Shown piece by piece: positions 1 to 6,122 of a stretch of DNA of 7,610 bases. How positions within the stretch are numbered: the stretch's first letter is position 1; the number at the start of each line of letters is the position of its first letter. A program made the translations under genes and the position numbers. The notes under the pieces are model-generated. The model was not told the DNA's origin. It saw nothing but the letters and a program-made list of their open reading frames with translations, and did not search any database. Source of the DNA: Tardiphaga sp. (lineage in GTDB: Bacteria > Pseudomonadota > Alphaproteobacteria > Rhizobiales > Xanthobacteraceae). The stretch is taken from contig JAQGJY010000093.1 of the NCBI GenBank assembly GCA_028290325.1, positions 1 to 7,610 of the forward strand, read 5' to 3'.

Positions 1-1489
1 CGGCGAAGCCGCGCACCGGACCTGTGCCGATATAGAACAGCACCGCGGCGGCGATGAAGGTCGTGATGTTGGAATCCAGAATTGTCGCGAGCGCGCGTTT
101 GAAGCCGGCGTCGATCGCCGAGATCGCGGTGCGGCCGGCGCGCAATTCCTCGCGAATGCGCTCGTAGATCAGCACGTTCGAATCCACGGCGATGCCGACG
201 GTCAGGACGATGCCGGCGATGCCGGGCAGCGTCAGCGTCGCGTTGAGCAAGGACAGGACGCCGAAGATCATCGCGACGTTGATGGCGACCGCGATGTTGG
301 CGAACACGCCGAACAGCCGGTAGGTCAGCAGCATAAAGACGATGACGAGGATCGAACCGACATAGGCCGCGAGTTCGCCCTTCTCGATCGAATCCTGACC
401 GAGACCCGGACCCACGGTACGCTCTTCGATGATGGTCAGCGGCGCGGGCAGCGCGCCGGCGCGCAGCAGGATCGACAGATCGTTGGCCTGTTGCACGGTG
501 AAGCCGCCGGAGATCTGGCCGGAGCCACCGGTGATCGGCTCACGAATAACCGGAGCCGAAACCACCTCGTTGTCGAGCACGATCGCGAAGGGCTGGCCGA
601 CGTTCTCCTGCGTCGCCACCGAGAATTTACGCGCACCGGAGCTGTTGAAGCGGAACGAAACGATCGGCTCGCTGGTGCGCTGGTCGAAGCCGGGCTGCGC
701 GTCGGTGAGATCGGCGCCGGAGACCAGCACCTGTTTCTTGATGACGTAGGGCACCTTCGGCGACTGCGAGCTTTGCAACAGCTCACTATCCGGCGGCACC
801 CGGCCCTGCACGGCCTGATCCGCCGGCACCGTGGAATCGACCATGCGGAAATCGAGTTTCGCGGTCTTGCCGAGCAGCTCCTTCAGCCGCGTCGGATCTT
901 GCAACCCGGGCACCTGGACAAGAATGCGGTCGAGCCCCTGACGTTGGATCAGCGGCTCGACTGTGCCGAGTTCGTTGACGCGGCGCTCCACGATCTGGAT
1001 CGATTGCTCGACGGATTGACGAACGCGTTCGGTGATCGCGGCCTGCGGCACGTTCATGCGGATCAGCCCGCCACCGGCATCCGCGACATCGAGGCTGCGT
1101 GCGCCGCTGCTGCCCATCAGGCCGCCCAGCGGTTGCGAGAGCTCACGCAGCTTGGTCAGCGCGGCTTGGGTGTCGGTATCCTTGACGCGAACTTCGACGC
1201 CATCCACGCGCACGGCAAGGCCGGTGTAGCCGATCTTGGCGTCACGCAGCGTGCGGCGAACGTCATCGCGTACCTGATCGAGTTTGTCTTTCTTGACCGA
1301 GTTCGCATCGACTTCGAGCAGGATGTGAGAGCCACCCTGCAAATCGAGGCCGAGAACGAGATGGCGCTGCGCCCATTTCGGCCAGGTCTTGACGGTCGCC
1401 TCTGGGAAGAAATTCGGAACCGCGCACAGGCAGACCACGAGAGCGGTCAGAATGACCGCCAGCGCCTTCCACCGCGTGAAATACAACAT
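1..1489 (-). CDS. secD: Protein translocase subunit SecD (3' end cut by window edge)
   Basis: SecD is an inner-membrane subunit of the SecDF-YajC complex. It uses the proton motive force to pull secreted proteins through SecYEG on the periplasmic side. The frame reads without a stop from ATG at 1489 to the window edge, giving 496 residues; alphaproteobacterial SecD is usually about 530, so only the last few tens are missing. Visible features are an N-terminal membrane segment (about residues 9-25), the LGLDLQGG motif (46-53), a long periplasmic P1 region, the GPGLGQDSI motif before the second membrane segment, and GIAVDSNVLIYERIREEL late in the protein. The aspartate of VDSNVLI (about residue 436) corresponds to the conserved proton-pathway Asp (D519 in E. 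coli). The start follows a weak GGAT about 8 bases upstream, and MLYFTRWKAL is a typical start in this group. It follows yajC by 105 bases on the same strand; secF would be expected next, outside the window. Confidence 0.96.
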   Translation of the reverse strand, partial: MLYFTRWKALAVILTALVVCLCAVPNFFPEATVKTWPKWAQRHLVLGLDLQGGSHILLEVDANSVKKDKLDQVRDDVRRTLRDAKIGYTGLAVRVDGVEVRVKDTDTQAALTKLRELSQPLGGLMGSSGARSLDVADAGGGLIRMNVPQAAITERVRQSVEQSIQIVERRVNELGTVEPLIQRQGLDRILVQVPGLQDPTRLKELLGKTAKLDFRMVDSTVPADQAVQGRVPPDSELLQSSQSPKVPYVIKKQVLVSGADLTDAQPGFDQRTSEPIVSFRFNSSGARKFSVATQENVGQPFAIVLDNEVVSAPVIREPITGGSGQISGGFTVQQANDLSILLRAGALPAPLTIIEERTVGPGLGQDSIEKGELAAYVGSILVIVFMLLTYRLFGVFANIAVAINVAMIFGVLSLLNATLTLPGIAGIVLTVGIAVDSNVLIYERIREELRAGRTAISAIDAGFKRALATILDSNITTFIAAAVLFYIGTGPVRGFA

Positions 1490-1505
1490 CGAGTTGATCC
1501 GTCAG

Positions 1506-1538
1506 AAAAAACGAATCGCAGCCAGCGGCACGCGATTC
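1506..1538 (-). terminator. Terminator-like hairpin with T-tract between yajC and secD
   Basis: On the minus strand the arms GAATCGC and GCGATTC (7 bp, perfect; positions 1532-1538 and 1513-1519) enclose GTGCCGCTGGCT. That loop can itself pair GCC with GGC. The stem is followed after CG by TTTTTT (1506-1511). This is the layout of an intrinsic terminator, and it points along the yajC-to-secD direction. It lies 57 bases past the yajC stop and about 17 bases before the secD start. As secD is normally co-expressed with yajC, a partial terminator or attenuator is more likely than a full stop. On the plus strand the hairpin is not followed by T, so it is not bidirectional. Confidence 0.5.
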
Positions 1539-1594
1539 CGAAAATTTGGTCGTCTCGCATTCGGATGCAACGACGCGCGAAGGCGTCGAAGACA

Positions 1595-2005
1595 TCAGGT
1601 CGATGAGGACTCGTCCTTCGACACAACCTTGAGCGGCTCCTTCGCCGCTGGCTCCGTCTTGTCCGCCTTCTCGGGCTTGTCCTTGGCGGGCTCGCCCTTG
1701 GTGCGGACGCCTGAGATCATCTGGCGCATCTGACGGACGCGGACGCCATCCGCGACTTCGAATTCGATCTGGTCATCATCGACGACCTTTGTGACCTTGC
1801 CGACGAGGCCGCCGGTGGTGACGACGGTGTCGCCACGGCGGATGTTCTTCACCAGTTCGGCGTGGTCCTTCACCTTCTTCTGCTGCGGACGCAGGATCAG
1901 AAAGTACATAATGACGAAGATCAGCGCGAACGGCAGCAGCGACATCAGCATGCTGTTTGTATCGCCGCCGGCCGCGGCCTGGGCAAACGCGGGAGTGATC
2001 AGCAT
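1595..2005 (-). CDS. yajC: Preprotein translocase accessory subunit YajC
   Basis: YajC is a small inner-membrane protein that associates with SecD and SecF and with the SecYEG translocon; it is not essential in E. coli. The 136-residue product has a short N-terminal stretch ending in AFAQA, one membrane segment (about 21-38, LLPFALIFVIMYFLIL) and the family hallmark RPQQKKVKDH (39-48). The soluble domain follows with GDTVVTTGGLVGKV (58-71). Its C-terminal tail (about 104-136) is rich in Lys, Pro, Glu and Ser and makes it longer than the 110-residue E. coli protein; such tails are common in alphaproteobacteria. The ATG at 2005 is preceded by AAGGAT about 8 bases upstream. The gene precedes secD on the same strand and is divergent from the ATPase gene. 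Confidence 0.95.
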   Translation of the reverse strand: MLITPAFAQAAAGGDTNSMLMSLLPFALIFVIMYFLILRPQQKKVKDHAELVKNIRRGDTVVTTGGLVGKVTKVVDDDQIEFEVADGVRVRQMRQMISGVRTKGEPAKDKPEKADKTEPAAKEPLKVVSKDESSST

Positions 2006-2094
2006 TCGAGGTATCCTTAAGAGGAAGAGACGAAGATATGGGGCGAACAGGCAAACCGCGGCGATCGCGGGGCCGTTTCGGCAAATTCGGCGGG

Positions 2095-2122
2095 ACTATA
2101 GCGGCCGCGGTCTCAATTGCAA
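2095..2122 (-). promoter_or_regulatory. Predicted sigma-70-type promoter for yajC-secD
   Basis: Reading the minus strand, TTGCAA (2117-2122) and TATAGT (2095-2100) are separated by 16 bases. They match the TTGACA and TATAAT consensus at 4 of 6 and 5 of 6 positions. Transcription would begin near 2088 and leave a leader of about 80 bases before the yajC ATG. The site lies in the 195-bp divergent region between yajC and the ATPase gene. TTGCAA is its own reverse complement, but I could not find a convincing -10 on the plus strand for the ATPase gene. The prediction rests on consensus matching alone. Confidence 0.4.
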
Positions 2123-2200
2123 TGTTACGGAACGGCCATACCGCCTGGCTTGCAGGCCGCGCGCGGGCTCGCTAGGAGTGCCTTCAAAGGAACTCTGATC

Positions 2201-3181
2201 ATGTCGAAAAAGCCCAGCAAAACCGGCCTTCGCAAACCCGCCAAGACGTCAAGGCCGGCAAGCCGCACGGCCAAGTCAGCCGCGGCAAAACGTCCGCGAC
2301 AAGCCCCGATGGAGAGCGACCAGGCGCGGATCGCGCGTGCGCTGGAATCGATTGCCGCGCATTTGTCGGCCCGCGCCGCCAAACCCGACGCGACCGATTC
2401 CCTGAAAGCCGCCGAGGCCTTCGTCTGGCATCCGGACGGCCGGCTCGTCGGCGTGTCGCGCGTCAGCCGCGTCGATCTTGAGCTGTTGAAGGGTATCGAA
2501 CGGATGCGCGACATGCTGATCGACAACACCGAACGCTTCGCCAGGGGCCTGCCCGCCAACAACGCGCTGCTATGGGGCGCGCGCGGTATGGGCAAGTCCT
2601 CGTTGGTGAAGGCCGCGCATGCCTCGGTCAACAAGCGACCGGATGTGAATGGCCGGCTGAAGTTGATCGAGATTCATCGCGAGGATATCGAGACGCTGCC
2701 GCTCCTGATGACGCAGCTTCGCGCGTCGGACTTCCTGTTCATCGTGTTCTGCGACGACCTGTCGTTCGACGGCAACGACGCGTCCTACAAATCGCTGAAG
2801 GCGGTACTCGAGGGCGGCATCGAAGGCCGCCCCGATAACGTCATCCTGTATGCGACATCCAACCGTCGCCATTTGCTGGCGCGCGACATGATCGAGAACG
2901 AACGCTCGACATCGATCAATCCGGGCGAAGCGGTCGAAGAAAAAGTCTCGTTGTCGGATCGTTTCGGGCTCTGGCTCGGCTTCCATAAATGTAGCCAGGA
3001 CGATTATCTCGACATGGTGCGTGGCTATTGCCGGCATTTCGGGATCGCACTCGACGAGCCGGAATTGGTGCGAGATGCGCTCGAATGGTCGACAACGCGC
3101 GGCTCACGCTCAGGCCGCGTGGCGTGGCAGTTCACCCAGGATCTCGCGGGCCGCATGGGCGTGCGGCTGGCGGGGAAATAA
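2201..3181 (+). CDS. DUF815-family AAA+ ATPase of unknown function
   Basis: This 326-residue predicted cytoplasmic protein belongs to the DUF815 family of AAA+ ATPases, recognised by its overall pattern. The first 35 or so residues are very rich in Lys, Arg, Ala, Ser and Pro and look disordered. A helical region follows, then FVWHPDGRLVGVSRV (about 74-88). The nucleotide site shows Walker A GARGMGKS (126-133), a hydrophobic strand ending in Walker B Asp-Asp (185-186), a sensor-1-like ATSN (218-221), a candidate arginine finger in SDRFG (252-256) and a sensor-2-like GSRSGR (301-306). No protease or nuclease domain is attached. The ATG at 2201 was chosen because AAGGA sits 9 bases upstream; a longer in-frame reading from 2117 lacks such a site and would enter the promoter region. 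It is divergent from yajC and convergent with the nlpD-like gene. The substrate and biological role are unknown. Confidence 0.88.
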   Translation: MSKKPSKTGLRKPAKTSRPASRTAKSAAAKRPRQAPMESDQARIARALESIAAHLSARAAKPDATDSLKAAEAFVWHPDGRLVGVSRVSRVDLELLKGIERMRDMLIDNTERFARGLPANNALLWGARGMGKSSLVKAAHASVNKRPDVNGRLKLIEIHREDIETLPLLMTQLRASDFLFIVFCDDLSFDGNDASYKSLKAVLEGGIEGRPDNVILYATSNRRHLLARDMIENERSTSINPGEAVEEKVSLSDRFGLWLGFHKCSQDDYLDMVRGYCRHFGIALDEPELVRDALEWSTTRGSRSGRVAWQFTQDLAGRMGVRLAGK

Positions 3182-3193
3182 GCTGCAGAATGC

Positions 3194-3221
3194 TGATGGA
3201 GCGCACTCAGGCGCTCCATCA
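3194..3221. terminator. Perfect 11-bp inverted repeat between convergent genes
   Basis: TGATGGAGCGC (3194-3204) and GCGCTCCATCA (3211-3221) are exact reverse complements around the 6-base loop ACTCAG. The hairpin lies 12 bases past the stop of the ATPase gene and 42 bases past the stop of the opposing nlpD-like gene, where a shared transcript end is expected. Neither strand has a T-run after the stem, so it may act with Rho or protect mRNA 3' ends instead of being a classic intrinsic terminator. The pairing is seen directly; the function is inferred from position. Confidence 0.55.
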
Positions 3222-3263
3222 TCGACGTCATGCTCCGCGAGGGCGGCGCGCCAGTGCTATGGC

Positions 3264-4697
3264 TTACGCCCCGTTCAAGAACGACAGCGGATCGACCGGC
3301 GACGAACCCTTGCGGATTTCGAAGTGCAATTGCGGTGAGCCCACTTCGCCGGACTGCCCCGACTTTGCAATGATCTGGCCGCGCTTGATCGTCTCGCCGC
3401 GCTTCACCATCAACTCGCTGGCGTGGGCATAGGCGGTGACATAGCCGTTGGAATGCCGGACCAGAATGAGGTTGCCGTAGCCTTTCAGCTCGTTGCCGGA
3501 GTAAGCGACGACGCCATCTTCGGCGGCTTTCACTGGCGTGCCTTCGGGCACCGCCACGTTGATACCGTCATTGGCCTTGCCATTGGTCTTCGCGCCGTAG
3601 GTGGTGATGACGCGACCGCGCACCGGCCAGCGGAACGTCGGCAAGGCGCCGGTAGCTTCGGCTGCCTTGACAGGCGACTCGGGCGCCGCGGCTGCGACGT
3701 CCGGGGGCGTGGTGGTCGTGGCCATGCGCACCTTCTGCACGGGCTCCGGTACAGCAGCCGCGACGCGGGTCGCGACCGGAGCGGCTGCCACCGCAACGGG
3801 CGCTGCGAGAGGTGCCGGCCCAGGAGCCGTGGCGACGACGGACTTGGTGCCGGGCACAGCCAGACGCGAGCCGAGCTTGAGCGATGAATTAGCTGGCAGT
3901 TTATTCGCGCGGGCCAGATCGGCCACACTGACTTTGTTCGCGCGAGCGACGCTCATCAGCGTGTCGCCGCGATTGACGACATGCGTGCTTGCCGGAGTGG
4001 TCATGACCGATGCCACCGGCTTCGGCGCGGCGGCGGGCGCCGGCGCGGCAGCAGGAGCCGCGGCAACGCTCTGGCGCGGGATGATCAGTGACTGGCCAGG
4101 CGACAACGCGCGCGGACCTTTGTAGCCGTTCGCCTGAAGAATCGCCGCCGTCGAAACGTTGTAGCGCTTCGACAGACCGTCCAACGTATCACTGGTGCCA
4201 ACGATGATGCTGGTGCCGCCGTCACGGGCCAGACCGTTCGTCGCCGCGACCGAACGTGGCGCGGTGGACGCCGTGGTCTCGATCGGCGCGCGGTTTGGCG
4301 GCGTATAGGATGCGACGCCGCGACCGCCGCCCGACGTGGCGGAGGGCTGTGCCTGGGTCACCGGATAAGACTGCGCCGGCGCGATCGGCGGCGGCAGAGG
4401 CTGCGACTGATACTGCGGCGCCTGCGAATATTGCGGGCGCTGATACTGCGGCAACTCGCGCGGCTGCTGATTGCCGGACGAGCCGCCGCCGTAAGACTGG
4501 CCGCCATTGTAGCTCTGCGGGGCTTGGCGCTGCACCGTTCCCGTGGCTTCGCGTTGCCCGAAGGGGTTCGACAGATTGTCCTGAGACAACCGCGTCTGCA
4601 TATCCGCGCTACAGCCGGAGAAGGCGAAGGACATCATCGCCAGGATCGCGGCCTGCGGCGCACGACGGGAAGAAAGCAACTCGACTATGCCGGACAT
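3264..4697 (-). CDS. NlpD-like lipoprotein: two LysM domains and a degenerate LytM (M23) domain
   Basis: The 477-residue protein is predicted to be a periplasm-facing lipoprotein that binds peptidoglycan and acts in cell separation. A basic, hydrophobic N-terminus ends in a lipobox-like FSGC with Cys29; Phe at -3 is less usual than Leu. A Gln/Pro/Tyr-rich linker (about 55-120) precedes LysM 1 (about 164-208), an Ala/Pro linker, LysM 2 (about 238-282), a second Ala/Pro/Val linker and a C-terminal M23/LytM domain (about 355-475). In that domain the metal motif HxxxD reads N376-D-G-I-N380 and the HxH motif reads Q456-L-H458; H425 of AYAH is kept. With three usual zinc-site residues lost, it is probably not an endopeptidase. 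Known degenerate LytM proteins (E. coli NlpD and EnvC; Caulobacter LdpF is a comparable case) activate or organise amidases. It lies downstream of pcm, as nlpD does in E. coli. The start at 4697 gives a complete signal sequence but has only a weak GAGTGAG ahead of it. Confidence 0.9.
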   Translation of the reverse strand: MSGIVELLSSRRAPQAAILAMMSFAFSGCSADMQTRLSQDNLSNPFGQREATGTVQRQAPQSYNGGQSYGGGSSGNQQPRELPQYQRPQYSQAPQYQSQPLPPPIAPAQSYPVTQAQPSATSGGGRGVASYTPPNRAPIETTASTAPRSVAATNGLARDGGTSIIVGTSDTLDGLSKRYNVSTAAILQANGYKGPRALSPGQSLIIPRQSVAAAPAAAPAPAAAPKPVASVMTTPASTHVVNRGDTLMSVARANKVSVADLARANKLPANSSLKLGSRLAVPGTKSVVATAPGPAPLAAPVAVAAAPVATRVAAAVPEPVQKVRMATTTTPPDVAAAAPESPVKAAEATGALPTFRWPVRGRVITTYGAKTNGKANDGINVAVPEGTPVKAAEDGVVAYSGNELKGYGNLILVRHSNGYVTAYAHASELMVKRGETIKRGQIIAKSGQSGEVGSPQLHFEIRKGSSPVDPLSFLNGA

Positions 4698-4705
4698 TGT
4701 TACTC

Positions 4706-4734
4706 ACTCATACGCGACAAACTACGTATTGAGT
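4706..4734 (-). promoter_or_regulatory. Hairpin just upstream of the nlpD-like start codon
   Basis: On the minus strand ACTCAATACG (4725-4734) can pair with CGTATGAGT (4706-4714), giving nine pairs with one bulged A and a 10-base loop. The 3' arm overlaps the only purine-rich ribosome-binding candidate, GAGTGAG, and ends 8 bases before the ATG at 4697. A three-codon reading frame, ATG AGT GAG TAA (4700-4711), ends two bases before the same ATG. The structure could limit ribosome access. Pairing is read from the sequence; regulation is inference. Confidence 0.35.
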
Positions 4735-4755
4735 AAACACCGCCCGCGTTACCAA

Positions 4756-4781
4756 CCCTTTAACCCTGCCCTTTAACCCTG
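4756..4781. repeat. Exact tandem duplication of a 13-bp unit
   Basis: CCCTTTAACCCTG occurs twice head to tail at 4756-4768 and 4769-4781, between pcm and the nlpD-like gene and 59 to 84 bases upstream of the latter's start. Each unit carries TTAACC. The two TTAA cores are separated by 9 bases, which differs from the TTAA-N7-TTAA spacing of classic CtrA sites. It may be a paired operator for the nlpD-like gene or simply a replication slip in non-coding DNA. Confidence 0.75.
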
Positions 4782-4813
4782 CGGATAAATCGCGAGCCTT
4801 CGAGGCGACGTCG

Positions 4814-5464
4814 TTAGAGTTCTCTGGCGAGGCCGGACAGTGCCGGCACGAAACGCACATCAAGCAGCTCTTTGCTGATATCGCGGCCGCCGGACCGTGT
4901 GACACGGACTAGTTTCTGAGTGCCGGCGGCCGGTCCGATCGGCGCGATCAGAATGCCGCCCTCGCCCAAACGCGCCCGCAGCGAGGCCGGAATCTCCGGC
5001 ATCGCGGCCGTAACGATGATCCGATCGAACTCGCCGAGATTTGGCGGCACCGCGTATCCATCACCGACCATGACCTCGACATTGTGGAATTCAAGCTTTT
5101 CCAGACGCGCCCGCGCGCTGTCCGCGAGCAATTTAAATCGCTCGATCGACAGAACCGATCGCACGAGCCTGGCCAGGATCGCGGCCTGATATCCGGAGCC
5201 CGTGCCGATTTCCAGAACGCGGTCGCTCGAGCGCAATTGCAGTTGTTCTGTCATGTAAGCCACAACGAACGGCTGGCTGATGGTCTGGCCACACGCGATC
5301 CCGAGCGCCGTGTCGCGCCAAGCTTGCGACAGATCCGACGACCTGACGAATTGATCGCGTGGCACGTCGTCCATGGCTTTCAGCACCGCCTGATCGCTGA
5401 TCCCGCGGCGGCGCAGGCTTAGCTGAAACATCATGCGTTCGGTCTGGGCGAAATCCGGTGACAT
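4814..5464 (-). CDS. pcm: Protein-L-isoaspartate O-methyltransferase
   Basis: The enzyme uses S-adenosylmethionine to methylate isoaspartyl residues in aged proteins, which starts their repair; it is cytoplasmic. The 216-residue product is the usual family length. It shows the substrate-side motif GQTISQP (59-65), SAM-binding motif I VLEIGTGSGYQAA (83-95), the acidic residue after the second strand in SIERF (106-110), motif II FDRIIVTAA (146-154) and a Gly-rich GEGGILIAPIG (167-177). The ATG at 5464 was chosen because GGGAAG lies a few bases upstream and the protein then starts just ahead of the conserved helix FAQTERMMFQL. An in-frame ATG at 5530 would add 22 poorly conserved-looking residues without a good ribosome site. 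It lies 116 bases upstream of the nlpD-like gene on the same strand and diverges from the response regulator gene. Confidence 0.94.
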   Translation of the reverse strand: MSPDFAQTERMMFQLSLRRRGISDQAVLKAMDDVPRDQFVRSSDLSQAWRDTALGIACGQTISQPFVVAYMTEQLQLRSSDRVLEIGTGSGYQAAILARLVRSVLSIERFKLLADSARARLEKLEFHNVEVMVGDGYAVPPNLGEFDRIIVTAAMPEIPASLRARLGEGGILIAPIGPAAGTQKLVRVTRSGGRDISKELLDVRFVPALSGLAREL

Positions 5465-5621
5465 GATACTTCCCAACGCGTGATCCTGACCGTTCAAGAT
5501 TGACACAGATTTCGCGGCGCGCGCAGGCATCTTGGCAACTCAAACGGGACAAAGTCGCTAGTTCGCACCGTTTTTCATCTGTCATTCAGGTTACCCGTGC
5601 TTGGTTCGTTTCAACATCACG

Positions 5622-5649
5622 TTGACATTGCGTTAACCCGCCATATTTG
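5622..5649 (+). promoter_or_regulatory. Possible promoter of the response regulator gene
   Basis: A perfect -35 hexamer TTGACA (5622-5627) is followed after 16 bases by a poor -10 candidate, TATTTG (5644-5649, 3 of 6 matches). The spacer contains TTAACCCGCCAT, which includes a CtrA-like TTAACC half-site. Transcription would start near 5656, about 80 bases ahead of the ATG at 5737. The weak -10 suggests an activator or another sigma factor, or that the call is wrong. Confidence 0.33.
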
Positions 5650-5736
5650 AGAAATTACAGACACGATCCCCCCGAGTGTCCACAACCGGACATTGCGCGC
5701 GGCCTCTGAACTCGGATTTGGGTAAGGATATCCACG

Positions 5737-6114
5737 ATGACTGCATCGCAGCCGACCGGCGGGTCCGTGTTTCTCGTCGAGGACGAGGTGATGATCCGAA
5801 TGATGGTCGCCGATATGCTCGAGGAACTCGGTTATAGCGTGGCGGCCGAAGCGGGCGAGCTCGCGGATGCTATTCGGCTGGCCGAAACGACTGAATTCGA
5901 CATCGCGATTCTGGACGTCAACGTCAACGGCAAGGTGATATCACCCGTCGCTGACGTGATTCAGAAACGCGGCCGTCCTTTCATCTTCGCGACCGGCTAT
6001 GGCGCCCAAGGATTGCCGGAGGAATTCCGGGACAGACCGACCCTTCAGAAGCCGTTCCAGATGGACACGCTGGCGAAGGTTCTAGAGAGCGCGCTGAAGA
6101 AGGCGACGGTTTAA
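5737..6114 (+). CDS. Single-domain response regulator of the PFxFATGY type
   Basis: This 125-residue protein is a lone receiver domain with no output domain. All phosphorylation-site residues are present: acidic pocket E15-D16-E17 in LVEDEV, phospho-acceptor D60 at the end of FDIAILD, T86 in FATGY, and K105 in LQKPF. Residues 81-88 read PFIFATGY, an exact match to the PFxFATGY motif described for receivers linked to HWE-family histidine kinases, such as Sma0114 of Sinorhizobium meliloti. In such receivers the motif may replace the usual Tyr-Thr switch. It probably acts by protein-protein contact or as a phosphate sink; no kinase gene is in the window, so its partner is unknown. The ATG is preceded by AAGGAT about 7 bases upstream. 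The gene faces away from pcm and ends 8 bases from the convergent surE stop. Confidence 0.9.
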   Translation: MTASQPTGGSVFLVEDEVMIRMMVADMLEELGYSVAAEAGELADAIRLAETTEFDIAILDVNVNGKVISPVADVIQKRGRPFIFATGYGAQGLPEEFRDRPTLQKPFQMDTLAKVLESALKKATV

Positions 6115-6122
6115 GCCGGGTT

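Noticed and set aside
491..1606. Long plus-strand open frame of 371 codons antisense to secD
   Set aside because: It mirrors secD, which shows clear SecD motifs; the antisense product has no recognisable domain and its openness is expected from GC-rich codon bias.
2056..2082. Two short inverted repeats in the yajC leader (CCGCG/CGCGG and GCCG/CGGC)
   Set aside because: Stems of 4-5 GC pairs are expected by chance at this GC content and no riboswitch pattern is recognisable.
2117..2200. Upstream extension of the ATPase by 28 residues to an ATG at 2117
   Set aside because: No ribosome-binding sequence precedes it, the extension overlaps the predicted yajC promoter, and AAGGA precedes the ATG at 2201 at good spacing.
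3423..4125. Plus-strand open frames antisense to the nlpD-like gene
   Set aside because: Ala/Pro/Gly-rich translations are the complement of the low-complexity linkers and LytM domain of the real gene.
5465..5530. Upstream extension of pcm by 22 residues
   Set aside because: The ATG at 5464 has GGGAAG ahead of it and yields the usual family length; the longer form has neither advantage.
5546..5572. GGGAC-N18-CGTT resembling an EcfG general-stress promoter upstream of the response regulator
   Set aside because: The -35 has one mismatch to GGAAC and the spacing is longer than the usual 16-17, so the match is not convincing.
5677..5692. Inverted repeat TGTCC-N6-GGACA upstream of the response regulator
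   Set aside because: Arms are only 5 bp; it could be an operator but nothing else supports it.
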